Shown here: in pieces, positions 40,045 through 55,729 of the stretch
Position numbering within the stretch: position 1 is the first letter of the stretch
Layout of the letters: the number at the start of each line of letters is the position of its first letter
Source: Coriolopsis trogii
Lineage: Eukaryota; Basidiomycota; Agaricomycetes; Polyporales; Polyporaceae
Assembly: GCA_020543525.1 (NCBI GenBank)
Contig: JAHYIO010000008.1
Location: 558,001 to 622,000, forward strand
Length of the DNA stretch: 64,000 nt
Reading direction: 5' to 3'
The notes under the pieces: generated by a model
Database searches by the model: none
What the model was told of the DNA's origin: nothing
Seen by the model: the letters and a program-made list of their open reading frames with translations, nothing else
Translations under genes and position numbers: made by a program

Positions 40045-41440
40045 AGATGGGATGTGTGGGGTATCCAGCCCCTGAGCCACGAGGTTTATATAAACACCAA
40101 CCGTTGCGGTAACCGTTGGTCGCTGCCTCGCGCTAGAACGGCCTGCAGAGCAGCATTTGAAACCTTGCTATCTGACCTGCTACATGTAGAATCAAAGCGA
40201 AAATCGTACCACACGTATGTCCGCCATCATACCCGCCACTGACAGGGTTGGCGCGAGCTGATCAGGGCAGCCTTTCGAGCGGCTCCGCAGGCGTCGTAGT
40301 TTCTAGGCCTAGGCCTTAAATATCCAGTCGACATAGTGACTCTCAACCAGGCTTGAACAATTGTCGTTGGTATGAGTATGTATATATGATGGAATTAATC
40401 GAATGATAATCACACATACAGTCCATGTATTAGTGCGGGTTATCCAGCTGGGCAAACGGTACACAACTCGGAGAGTCGGACAACGATTTGAGCGTCCTCC
40501 TTGAGTCCGATCAACCCGCGACCCGCGAATGGTTAGGGCCAAAGGGTCCTATTCAGTACCGTGCGCACAGGTGCCAAGAAGCCCTCATGCATTGCATGAG
40601 AGAACGTCGACCGGATATCGATAGCAGGGAGAATGGGCGGCTTTGCATGTTGATTCCTGAGTATGACGCGAAGGCAGGTAGTTTGCACACCTCTAAGTGA
40701 AGTTCATTTGTACCTCAATTTAAGCCCATATTTCTTAATTCCAAAGGCATAATCGAAGAGCTAGTAGAGGTACTTATCAGTATACTTACTCACACCCTAC
40801 ATATCCCGCAAGCGAGTGGGTAACTCGCCGACCACAAATGCGCAGTTGGTTGGGTAACATAAAGCTATAGCGCGAGACACCGAGATACTGAGATGAGTTG
40901 CAAGTTACAAGGCGTAGATGAATCCCAGAGTTCGCAGCGACTGGCTCACGTGAGCGTCAGCCACCCCCGATGAATCTGCCACTATCTGATGACATCATTA
41001 GTTCCCAGTAGCCGAATCGCCAAGGACTTACTTTTGCAAAGGCTCTTGCACCAAGACACCAAGAATCCATACGGACGGTGCACGAGCGACGCGACCGGGC
41101 TCTCTCGCCATCATGCTATGACTGGAACTCGCCAACATGCCTAGGTCTCTGCGATACATCCATGGACCACTGAACAACTCCGCTCGGTGAAAGATGGGGA
41201 GTGACCGGCCCAGTCCGACATATTGGCGAGAGTGTCTAACACAGGCTTCTAGTATGTTTCCGACATGACCACACATAATGCATGCTGACCCAAGTCCTGT
41301 TCACAATCTAGTGCGCCAAATGCAACAGCACGGCGACGTCATCCACGCCGGTGCCGAGTTGTGACGAGTGTGCGGTTCGAATTCATCAATTCAAGTAGCC
41401 TCGCAATCTTCTGCCTTAACTCATCGCGACACCTCCTCCC
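40045..41440. other. Intergenic, no gene seen
   Basis: No recognisable coding or RNA feature. Confidence 0.5.
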
Positions 41441-41443
41441 ACC

Positions 41444-42808
41444 ATGTGCACCTTTATTGGAGCCAGCATTATCCACACGATGAGCGTTCTTGACCTCGCC
41501 GCTATCTCCTTCCTCTCATCTCTATCTATTCTGAGTGCGCTCTACGCCGCTAGCCACCTCGTCTGCTCCGTCGTGTCCGTCCTCGGGAGTCTCAGCAAGT
41601 CATGGTTACGTTGCACTCATTGTTTTCTTATGTCAATCTATGAGCTCTTGGAGGTGAGTGCAGCTCTCACAATCTGCTAGGAAATCGTGTCCATTACTCG
41701 AACTCCGTCAGTCTCTTTGGTCGCCAATACAGTTCACGTCTCGCAGGGTAGTCCAGACTGTGAAGGCTTTCAAATGGGATATTCTTGCCATAGGAAGCAG
41801 ACCGAAGACGCGTGGACTACCAGTGCCTGCTCGTACGCCTGTACATCGACGCCGGTACCGCACCGTCTCGAGTGCAGGCAATGCCCATGCTGTGTTTCCC
41901 CGGATATCAAGAAATCGCGGCTCTCCGAAGCAGACGACGGTGGTGAGTACACAATATCTGTGAGAGCACAGCGTTCCCATTCGTTTCCGTCGCGCAATTA
42001 GACACCACGTAGACCTTCAAACGTCCCTCGTTTCGAGACGCATGATGTACCAGCAGTATCAGCTGTTACGCTCAATGGTGCGCATATACCCACCTATACT
42101 CCTCTGATTGGGCTGAGAAAAACCTTCAGACCATTATAGGGTGCCTACCCGTACTCTCACATTCGCTGCAATCACGCCTCTGGACCTCCTGTCAGCATAC
42201 ATGTACACCCACTACTCCATCCGTAACCTCCCTGGTATCATCGTGACATGCAGGTTTTCCGGTGACGCCACCCACTTCGATGTTCACGTCGGCAACTCGT
42301 TGCATTCGCTGGTTACCATCACCCGGTATTGCTGCGTCCTCCTCGACACGAGGCTAGCTAGCATCCGCGATGAGATGGTTCTCCGAGTCGCCGGGTCGTC
42401 CGATATCGAGAACGCTTCCTCTACCAGCTCAGACAGCGAGAAGAGACTACCACTCATCCCTATTCGCGTCTTCTCTTCTGCTATCCTACAGCTGAGGACC
42501 GCAGTTCCTGTTGAGCCGCGCAAGGAACTGAGCCCGTTCAAGGCAGTAAGCCCGTTCTTTGCAAGTTTTAATCCTCTTTCTCAGTTCTGTTGTAGGCTGC
42601 AACGGCAGAAACGCCGAAAGTCAGTAAGTGGAAGGGGAGGATACCCCATTCTGTACGCCGAGAGAGGAAGCGGATGAAGAAGTTGAAGGCGGCTGAACTC
42701 CAGGCGAATATGGAGGTCATGGCGGCACAAGCCCTGGCGGTACAGGCTCGGGGTGAAAAACAACAGTATAGGAGTGAAGATCCTTCTTCCTTTCCATGCT
42801 CTCACTAG
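41444..42808 (+). CDS. Diverged member of the multi-pass membrane family, H4
   Basis: Exon 1 starts MCTFIGASIIHTMSVLDLAAISFLSSLSILSALY and holds only the first one or two hydrophobic helices of the family. A later exon starting near 42140 (VPTRTLTFAAITPLDLLSAY) aligns with the H1-H3 segment STPTVTSFRTFTSVDLISAY. The last intron 42546-42595 (50 bp) joins to AATAETPKVSKWKGRIPHSV, the same basic tail as H1, ending at TAG 42808. The CESF repeats are missing. The middle exons (41700-42000) are unresolved; one frame there is Cys-rich (SACSYACTSTPVP...CRQCPCC). The gene may be a functional divergent copy or a decaying one. Confidence 0.5.
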
Positions 42809-42819
42809 GAGGGTTCTTG

Positions 42820-43860
42820 TGGGCAGCTCAGCCTGTTTTCAAGTCCTAGGAGACGGATGGACACCGCCCTACTCCTCACCCTACGCCGAGCATTCGTTTG
42901 AAGATGGGGTTGCACAACTCTCACTGTATTATTTCTCCCCATGTGTTGACTGAGTGTAACCAGATCTGACTTCAACCCGCCATACTTCTCGACGTTGGAG
43001 AGATGGGGGTTTCGCTCAGCTCCTCCGGCAACTTCCGATTGACAATATGCATGACGTCATCAGCGCTTCTGCATGCCCTCTTACCACCTCCCACCATCAG
43101 TCTCCCCACCACAAGCTCAACGTGGGTTGTATTTTTCATGGTGCGTTGTGCTCATGTCACTTATGCGATGTTAAGAGAGTCTCAGCGGCTAGCCTTATTA
43201 GCTTTGTCGGGCTGCCGCAAGGCTGAAATGCAGGCAGCTACCACCACGCAGTATACTAGCCTGGGAGACGCTCGGGACATATAGATGCTCCTGGGACACC
43301 TTATTGAACACACGTCTCCTTGGCGTCCCAACTACACCCGTTTTCTTGTCAGATGTTTCACATGCAGGGAGTTGACTGTGAACGGAGTCGTCCTTGTGTC
43401 ATGCTGCAAGTTGAGTCCGCGGACGTCGTTCCTGGCCAGTTTTCACGCATGGCATCAATCTCCGCTGCAGAGCGGCCCTCTTGTAAACCGCCTGTATAGG
43501 TCTATTATTGGATTCGACGTTCGTGTCCGTTGACATGGTGAGCTTTTACATCGTTCCTGGATCGAGAGCGTGCCTCCTGACCGCGCTGTCTCCCTGAACC
43601 GTGTACTGCCAGACTGAGACATTCATGAACATGCACACGAATGCATAACAGAGTACATGAAACGTGCACACTGTTGAGACTTTTTCGCCGCGTTCGGGGC
43701 CGTAATGCTGGTGAATGTCGCAATTTGCATGCCGCGGGTCTCAGCCAATACATGCACGGTATGTTTCAAAGCATATTCCCGACGCGCGATTGGATGGAGT
43801 GCAGGCACAAACTCACATAGGACTCAACGCCCTCAAGACGTGAGTGGTTCGCAACATATG
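42820..43860. other. Intergenic, no gene seen
   Basis: Includes the upstream region of peroxidase C. Small frames at 43003-43284 and 43285-43533 have no recognisable content. Confidence 0.5.
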
Positions 43861-43868
43861 TCTTGACA

Positions 43869-43912
43869 TATATAAACTCGTACGAACATCGACAGTCCTC
43901 AGAGCACTCAGC
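43869..43912 (+). promoter_or_regulatory. TATA box and start-site element of peroxidase C
   Basis: TATATAAA (43869-43876), then CTCAGAGCACTCAGC (43898-43912), 29 bp apart. The ATG follows at 43948. Confidence 0.8.
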
Positions 43913-43947
43913 TTCTCTAGCCTCCTCTTCCTCTCCTCGGTTCAGCC

Positions 43948-45353
<1,406 letters not shown>

Positions 45354-45369
45354 GGCAATACACGGGTAT

Positions 45370-46740
45370 GGTACAGGGTACAATATTTGGGCTCAGGTGA
45401 AGCTGGGCATAGAGCAGTTGTTGAGTAGCGACGTACATACCTGTGAACCATCGTCGTCTCTCTGACGATGACCAATCGAGGGTGCGCATTTCTGCAGATC
45501 AATCCCTCGGGTGCCCATAGGCTCCAAGCCTCCTGACTCTCGGCTGCGTGCTTCTCGAGGGAACGCAGCACAGCCCGTGTCTTTGTGGGTGAGCTTCCTC
45601 TAAAGCGTCCGAACCCGTACTCCGTTCTTTGGTTCCGTCCTGGGACCCGCGAGTCTGGGCATTGCCGAGTCGGCCCGAGGGAGGGAATTCGGGGGAAGCG
45701 CTTTCCCCGCATCGGCTGCCAAGGTTCGCGATCGTGGGGGGCGACCACGCTTTGGCCTCCACTGGCAGGAGCTTGAGAAGCTCGAAAGGCTCGTCACACA
45801 TGTTCTGCCTCCGAGAACATAGGCCGCGAGGGCGCTACCGTCCCGGCGGGCTCCGTGTGAGCGAGTCTAATTCATTCGTGCTGGACGAGCACTCACGCAA
45901 CGTCGACGGACATGAGACTTGTCTGCCGTGCTTGTGAGGGCATTGAGCGGGGTCATTTGGCGTGTGGTCCTGCGGGGGGATTGTATGCGATCATGAAGGG
46001 TGACAAAGCGGCGCGATGTGGTTGGCTGGGTCGTACTTCGAGACAGGTAATATGAGAGAAAGACTCGGGGGCTGAGGTGGCCGAGGCTGCCTCTGTCCGC
46101 GGATATGGGCGGGTAGGACACTTGCGCGCTTTGAAATGAAAGGGTGCGATTGGGGGTGCCATTCGCAAGGTGCTTGATAGAAAACTGTACGTTGTCTATT
46201 GTTAGAGGATGGGAGAGGAGAGGGTGTGTCCGACTCCAGGCATGGTAGGCTGCCGATCTTATCCTGGCTAAGCGGTAAGTAAATCGGTAATAAGCATTGC
46301 TTACGTAACTGATCGTAGGCGAAAAATAGGTTGACGATGAGTCTACTTGTTTCGTCGTCACCTCCAACGGCATGCTTATCGCGAAACTACGCCTTCTCGA
46401 CTCATGAAAGCGTGTCATTTGGTCAGCGTCAAGACATGAGGTTCCCAGCCAACCGACTAGGTAGAACCAGGAAGTGTGTAACCGTCTTCAACCGTATGTC
46501 CCCCTCTTGACCCCTACCTGCAGCCTCGCAGGGCGATGACGTCGTCTATATCGGTTGCAGGTTCACAGACCGTTTGGGTATTTTGGTCTTCTACAGACAC
46601 GACTATGTCGCGAAGCAGCAAGGACACTCTTTCGATGCTCGTATCAGAGCTTCCATTGGCCGGGCGAGCGATTCGGCTCAAGGACGACGTCCACGCCAGG
46701 GTTGTGGTCGTGCTTCGTCCGCCCTTGCGCTGGTGAGCGG
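45370..46740. other. Intergenic, no confident gene
   Basis: A 183-residue minus-strand frame (45867-46418) has biased, domain-free content and is not supported. The right end is the promoter of peroxidase D. Confidence 0.45.
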
Positions 46741-46743
46741 ACG

Positions 46744-46759
46744 CGCACGGTACCGAAAA
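46744..46759 (+). promoter_or_regulatory. Shared upstream element CGCACGGTACCGAAAA (peroxidase D)
   Basis: Identical to the element before peroxidase B (minus strand, 24773-24758) and similar to CGCACGGTACTGAGAA at 54076 before peroxidase E. A CCATTGG box follows at about 46779-46785. Confidence 0.6.
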
Positions 46760-46914
46760 TAACGCGCCGGCAGAGTTGCCATTGGCCTGCCCGACTGCTG
46801 CTGTTGCACATACTGGACGCGGCCAGAGTGTTCGTATGTTTTGTCGTGCAAGGAGAGTTCCCTTTGAGAGTCTCGAGGTCTCTCATCTACCGACCGAGCA
46901 GACCATCCCGGAGG

Positions 46915-48497
<1,583 letters not shown>

Positions 48498-48809
48498 TAA
48501 AGCGTATGCGAGCGGCTTCTTCGCTATTGGAAACTCTGCATGTCTATGCTTCTTGGGTAGCTCAGGCTGTATCTGTCGATAAATCTGTCTCTCTTTGCCT
48601 CTCGATTCATGTCGAGAGGTATAGGAGGCGGAGAAACGTATGATGTTACTGCTCTACTTGCAAATACATCTGTTTTCAGTTATTACGGCTCCGACCCAAG
48701 TAGGACGGACGATTTGCAAGATTATACCGACCATCGAAACTGCACAGACTCGATGTAAGTGACTTATTCCCTCTGCACAAATAACGTCACTATCGGCCAG
48801 CTGCTAGCC

Positions 48810-49441
48810 AACAACGTTTGCGAAGATCTCCTGCTGGGACCACTGTGATGGTCGCTCGGAGATCGGTCCGACCCTCCAGGCGCCCAAGTCCGAGGCTCCG
48901 ATTACTTCCGAAATGCTCTGCCAGCCGGCAGGATTTTCTCTAGACCTGCCTTTCCCTCTTCCCCAAGTTCCAAACCGCCGCTCGACTGTGACTACGGTAC
49001 GTCCATGTATGACATTAGAGTAGGATTGACTAACATTGTTGTGGAACGAAACTGTCTATCTGTGACACTCTCAGAGGGTTTTCTGCTGGCTCCGTTACCT
49101 GTTCTTGCGCTGTCCTCTCACCACTTTACGGTTTCGTGCACGCGAATGCTATCAATCAGCTCGACAGCAATACTCCGCCGGCGTTTTATCCAGAGGCAGG
49201 GAGCGTCCCTGGTCTGAGTCTCTCACTATGTGTCTCCAGCCCCAACTTCACTCAGAATCGGTCTGTGTTATCTTCCTGTATGTTCTTGCCGACAAGCACC
49301 CTGCGGGACGGATGCAGAAACCTTTTTTGTGTCTTCGAATCTGCGTGCGATACGGATCTCGGGACTTGGGCATTCGGCTCGAACGCATTGGATCTCTCGC
49401 ATGGAACCTATTCAGCCTGGACTGACGCTTGTGACTCTTGA
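48810..49441 (+). other. Possible cysteine-rich secreted-protein exons, unresolved
   Basis: Two stretches read like exons of a Cys-rich extracellular protein. One is near 48817-48996 (CWDHCDGRSEIG...MLCQPAGFSLDL, then a GTACGT donor). The other is 49076-49441 (GSVTCSCAVLSPLYGFVHAN...CRNLFCVFESACDTD...DACDS, TGA). The TCAG acceptor at 49074 does not join them in the matching frame, and no first exon was found. This is therefore either a mis-modelled gene or a relic. Confidence 0.3.
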
Positions 49442-49599
49442 CCGGTCTCGCTGTATACTCGGCGGCTGGTAAAGTATGTTCTAACATGTGTACCGTCCCA
49501 CACGTAGGGCTGGTCTCGATGGTATGTGGCTCTTTAAGCGGACGGTCATGGTGGTTGCAGACAAGGTAGGCGCCCGCCCGCCGGACACTGTACTCGCTC

Positions 49600-49712
49600 C
49601 CGAACAGTGACGGAGGACACGCTCTTTGGCTCACGTGCGGACGCGTCGTGCAGGTGCGTCGATCGGGACGCGAGATAAGGTTCAGAGGCGATCGCGGCGT
49701 CCTCGTATATAG
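49600..49712 (+). promoter_or_regulatory. Promoter module of H3 with E-box
   Basis: CGAACAGTGACGG, ACACGCTCTTTGGC, E-box CACGTG (49632-49637), GTGCGTCGATC, ATAAGGTTCAGAGGCGATCG, TATATA (49706-49711). Same order and spacing as the module of H2. Confidence 0.75.
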
Positions 49713-49779
49713 TCCTCTTCCTCCCGCCCCCGCCCTCTCCCCAGCATCCATATCCCTCCTCGAGATACCTATATTGAAC

Positions 49780-51333
49780 ATGACCACCATGACCTCCATG
49801 CGTCGCACGTCCGTCTCCAACCTCTCCGCAACGTCCTCGGAAATCCTGGCGATCTTCCTCCTCTCGGTCCTGGCGATCTTCTCCGCCGTCAACATCGTTC
49901 TCTGGCTCATCCTCGGCGCCCGCCTCGCATACCGCGTCCTCGGCAGACTTCTCTTCCTTCTCCACAACGGCATTCCAATACTTTTTACGGCCACGCGCGA
50001 CATATTCATCATGTTGGCGACCCAGCTCCTCGACGTCGTCCTTCGCGCGTCTGGGTTTGCGCTCCACATCTTCTACGCCGCCCTCAACGTCCTCTTCGCA
50101 TACGCCCGCTTCGCACTTTGGCGAGCAACCGCTAGCTTCTTTGAGCTTGCATACCACGCCTTCTACGCCACCCTCAAGGTCTTCCTCGCATTCGCCCGCT
50201 TCGCTCTTTGGCGGGCAGCCGCTGGCCTCTTGGCAGTCACCACGATGTGCGCTCTCTTCGTCATTCGCCACATAGCATCTGGACTCCAGTCGGTCATTAT
50301 CTGGACGACGACGCTTGTGCTTCACACCCTCGTCATCTCTTTCCTCGTCCTGGGTTCTGTTCCTGTCAAGCTAGTCTGGTTCATCAACACACATTGGGCC
50401 ACTTTTACCCGGGTTGTTCGCGTCGGATTGGTGCAGTTGGTCAGGATCATGGTGGAGGGCATCTCGGTAAGTACGCTTTGTTTTCTCCCTTGGACTACAT
50501 CTCACCAGCGAACTACTTCAGCTCGCCGAATCTCCGGTACCTCCCCAAGCACTGACCATCTCAACTACTTGCCTGCCAACTCCGCGTCGCGACTACTTCC
50601 TCGTTCTCACTCTGATCACACTCAACGGTACGCATACAATCAGTTATCCCACTTGCTGCCACTCATGAAGTTTCCAGGCCACGACATCAGCACACCGACC
50701 GTCACTAGTTTCCGTACATTTACAAGCGTCGATCTCATCTCCGCCTACCAGCGCAACTATCACTCTAGCCTTCGCCTTCTTATCAACATCCAAGTCAGCA
50801 TGCGCTGCAGCGCATTCGTCATCCTTGTCGGCAACCCAGCACAGTCTATTCTCCTCATCACAAGCTCTAGCACTGTACACCATCTCCCTCTTGCGTCTGC
50901 CTCGACTACTCTCTCTACTGTCGAACCCGATTACGAAAGGACACTTTGCGAGTCATTCTCTGACCTCAAGATCGACTCTGAGGACGCGTCTACCACCTCT
51001 ACTGACGACTTCGACTACGAAAAGACACTTTGCGAGTCGTTCTCTGGTCTCACGATCGACTTCAAGGATGAAGGCACCATCGAACCTACTTCGAGCCAGA
51101 TCACGGAGTCTCCTCCGACTTCCGAGAAGAAGAAACTGGTCCCCTCGCGTATGCGGGCCTTCGCACAAGGTGTCCTCCGCATCAAGACTTCCTCACCAGC
51201 CGAATCCGTAGTCGTTGTATCCCCCCAGCCGAAAACAAAGTCCAAATGGAAGGGCCACATCGCACACGCTGTACGACGGGCGAGGAAGCGATTCAAGAAT
51301 GCATTGGCGGAGGCGATGGCGGGAGAGCAGTGA
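49780..51333 (+). CDS. Multi-pass membrane protein of an unrecognised family, member H3
   Basis: Exons 49780-50466, 50522-50627 (106 nt) and 50678-51333; introns 50467-50521 (55 bp) and 50628-50677 (50 bp). The spliced join gives VEGIS-LAESPVPPQALTIS...LITLNG-HDISTPTVTSF. The N-terminus (MTTMTSMRRTSVSNLS) is followed by a series of helices and two tandem units ending ARFALWRATA (about 50060-50130) and ARFALWRAAA (about 50155-50223). The C-terminal domain has DYERTLCESFSDLKID and DYEKTLCESFSGLTID repeats and ends with a basic WKGHIAHAVRRARKRF segment. It is nearly identical to H2 but inverted relative to it. An unspliced frame is also open across both introns, but the splice sites match those of H1, where stops force splicing. 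Confidence 0.8.
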   Translation: MTTMTSMRRTSVSNLSATSSEILAIFLLSVLAIFSAVNIVLWLILGARLAYRVLGRLLFLLHNGIPILFTATRDIFIMLATQLLDVVLRASGFALHIFYAALNVLFAYARFALWRATASFFELAYHAFYATLKVFLAFARFALWRAAAGLLAVTTMCALFVIRHIASGLQSVIIWTTTLVLHTLVISFLVLGSVPVKLVWFINTHWATFTRVVRVGLVQLVRIMVEGISVSTLCFLPWTTSHQRTTSARRISGTSPSTDHLNYLPANSASRLLPRSHSDHTQRYAYNQLSHLLPLMKFPGHDISTPTVTSFRTFTSVDLISAYQRNYHSSLRLLINIQVSMRCSAFVILVGNPAQSILLITSSSTVHHLPLASASTTLSTVEPDYERTLCESFSDLKIDSEDASTTSTDDFDYEKTLCESFSGLTIDFKDEGTIEPTSSQITESPPTSEKKKLVPSRMRAFAQGVLRIKTSSPAESVVVVSPQPKTKSKWKGHIAHAVRRARKRFKNALAEAMAGEQ

Positions 51334-51339
51334 ACCTCA

Positions 51340-54070
51340 CACACTTACCTTGCTTACTTACACTCTACACTCTCTACTCCACATACTATTTCCTTGATTA
51401 CGCATTGTAACTCGCATTACTAGCCGTTGTATCACTGACGCATCTGTATCTCTTATACCCTAATGTCTATAATACCCCTTTTCTCTCTCTTCGCACCGGT
51501 TGAGTTGGGCGCGGTGTTCTCAAGACTGCCGGTATTGTGCGGTACGACGGGCCGTACCAAGCGCCTGAGATCCGGCAAAGGCCGTGCCGGAGTCTTCCGA
51601 CTGCACGCTCTGACGACAATTCGGACTATGGGACGGTAATGGCGACGACGACGACAGCGAGGCGCAGATAAGCTGCTGAATCCGTCTCAAAGAGCATATT
51701 GACGTATCCGAGCATATGCGTACCAGGGTGCAGCACGAGTCACGACTGTCAGTGCATGTACGCAGGTCAAGTCGTCTACACGTCTGATACAGAGTCGCTA
51801 GACGCGCGATTCCCGGATATGTGTCAGGAATACGTACGCGTACTCGGAAGGCTCCGTACTACAGGCGACTCGCGGGTATCTATGATCTATAGTTCACGAT
51901 GACATCGGCATCTATACCACAGTAAGTTGCAGACCCAGACCAAGGACATCCGACACCTGGCGACAATCAACCTACTGACGGCTGGGGCATCCGTGCCTTC
52001 CCCTTTGGCCTAGGAATTGGAATACGATGCAAGTCCTGAACTCAGCGTCCTGATCATGCAGGCTGTACAGCCAGCAGGCGCGCCGCGTTACGTTGGCGTC
52101 GTCTAACACTCGAGGGGCATACAACCTAAACTTAGAGCCGTCATGTCAGCGGTTATATGTTTAAGCAAAGGTTCGTATTGACTCACACCTGTTGGGATGG
52201 ATCTCCTGACCACTATACATACCGTTTCAGGGACAGACGGCGATCCCCCAATGCTTGTGGTGGTTACCCATGAGCCTTCAGGAGGGCTATATAGACGTTC
52301 GTCTCAGCCCGGACGGCTTGTGCGACGTCCCTTGATGTAGGATAACATGGTGAGTGCGCTTGCGCTGCATGTATGCGCTCTTGGCTAACGAGGACGTCCC
52401 ATTAGTTCTTTGTCCGTGTACCTCTTATACCGAATGTACGATTCCAAGCCTGCCGTGTCGATTCATTGGCGCCAAAGTCTTTCTTGCGCCGTCCAGACGT
52501 CTTCGCCGTGCATTCCGACCCATCCTGTAGGTTTTTCAAGCCGATCTACGTGCGGTCACATGAGCTCTTACCGTCGTCTTGCCCATCAGGAGCTCAGACG
52601 ATCCCAAAGTGTTATGGGCGACACCGCCGACGCTGGTTTCTATGGGCGGCCAATGAATACGTGGTGCTCGCGTATAAGTCAAGGCAAGCGGGGATTTGCA
52701 AACGAAGGTGGACGTACCTGTTGTACGCGTCGTTGTCTCTCGTACCCTCTTCCATCGTCCGCACTCGTATATGCTCGCTCAGCTGAGTCTAGGGACAAGG
52801 GGGAGAGTTGGATTGATGGGGGTCAGTCTATGCTCTTGCGGGACGATCCGGACCCTATGCTGGTACGTGAGGACGCCCAACACCGACCCAGTCCTCTGGC
52901 CCGGGATACTCTGCTATTGTGACGCCCTCGTGGGTGGTAATCCGGTCTCCTCTATTGGTCAAACGACCTGAGCCCCGTCTTACAGTTTCCACCGTGTTTT
53001 CTGCATGGTACCAGCTGGCTGAAAAGCCATAGCCATCGAGTAGATTGTGTCCCTTGATACCTCAAGTAAGTATTATCACAACGCGAGTTTGCGCTCAGTG
53101 AATGATGGTTGCCGCCACAGTTCGCAGTCTCACCACCCGAGGAGAACCTCTGGACGAGTCAACGCATGCATGTGTACAGTCATGAAACCGACATATGGCG
53201 ACATGGGCGGAGTATGGCACCTCGTGCTGTCCATGCACCCCACATCCCATCGGTGGGAGAACGCACTCTCACGACAGTCCGAGTCTTCTCGACATGCTGC
53301 CAATGTTTCTCTACCTCGGTGCCGGAAATGGCAGGCGTGTGAGTGCCTCGCGACGAGAGTACAAGACTTTTACTCACGGGAGACAGGTCAGCACGAGGTC
53401 GCAACGGCCGGGCGTGTGCGGCTCCGGAACGATCGTAGGTGGATGCATTTTACGCAGGGCTTCTTGTCTGACTAATATCCGGAACTTGGATACGAAGATC
53501 TCACGCAACGGCTTGGCTAAGGACACGCTCCGGTGCGGCTACTAGGGTCCGCGAAAGCTGAACTCGAGGCTGTACACGCTGCAGGACGCTGCAGTGGAGA
53601 CCGAGGTCGCCGCTCTATCCGCTATATGTTGGACGTTTTGCGAATATATTCCTTCGGGCAACTCCCGCACGAGTTCTCGGATTCTATAAATCCAAGTGTG
53701 CACGGTTGCCGTAAACCTTCTATATTGACCGGAAATTCGATTTTCTTTTTCACAGTTAATTCGGAGTATTAGGGACGCTGCCCTCGAGCGACATGCAGCG
53801 ACGGACAAATCGATGCGCTTCCGTCAACGGTACCGGCTTAGGTTGTCATCTGTTCCCAACGGTAAGCTTTGCTTCTGGCTCTTCTGTGCTTTGATATCTC
53901 CTGCGCGCTCACAGATAGGGTATTTTTGTCTGCGCTTGATATCAGCGAGGAGAGGAAGCCTTGTGGGCAGGCGAGAAGGTATCGGCTATTCGTGCTTATT
54001 GGCTGTGCCTGCCCAAATAATCGACACACCAACGATACGGACGTGTAGGTCCACCATCGCGTCGGTGAAG
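51340..54070. other. Intergenic, no gene seen
   Basis: Frames such as 52410-52922 and 53047-53475 lack recognisable content. The right edge holds the promoter of peroxidase E. Confidence 0.45.
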
Positions 54071-54075
54071 GGGCG

Positions 54076-54091
54076 CGCACGGTACTGAGAA
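54076..54091 (+). promoter_or_regulatory. Variant of the shared upstream element (peroxidase E)
   Basis: CGCACGGTACTGAGAA, followed by AACGCGGCAG and CCATTGG at 54112-54118, parallels the arrangement upstream of peroxidase D. Confidence 0.5.
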
Positions 54092-54213
54092 CAACGCGGC
54101 AGCTTCGTCCGCCATTGGTTTGCGAAGCTGAGCCACACCAGCGCAAGGGGCGAGCTGCAGGCATGATCGCAACTCCATGCTCCCATCTCTGTGTCTTGAG
54201 GGACACTTTGGAG

Positions 54214-54261
54214 TATAAAAGGCGGTCGACGAGGCCCTCAAAGTTCCTCAGAGCACTCAGC
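54214..54261 (+). promoter_or_regulatory. TATA box and start-site element of peroxidase E
   Basis: TATAAAA (54214-54220) and CTCAGAGCACTCAGC (54247-54261), 33 bp apart. Confidence 0.8.
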
Positions 54262-54283
54262 TTTCTAAAGTTCCTCGTCCAAC

Positions 54284-55715
<1,432 letters not shown>

Positions 55716-55729
55716 ACGGTTTAAGCTGT

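Noticed and set aside
41365..41400. GGTTCGAATTC, considered as a tRNA T-arm
   Set aside because: No acceptor stem, D-arm or anticodon arm can be placed around it. No tRNA gene was found in the window.
45867..46418. 183-residue minus-strand frame
   Set aside because: No domain, signal peptide or splice support was found. It sits in a peroxidase promoter/intergenic stretch and its composition looks random.
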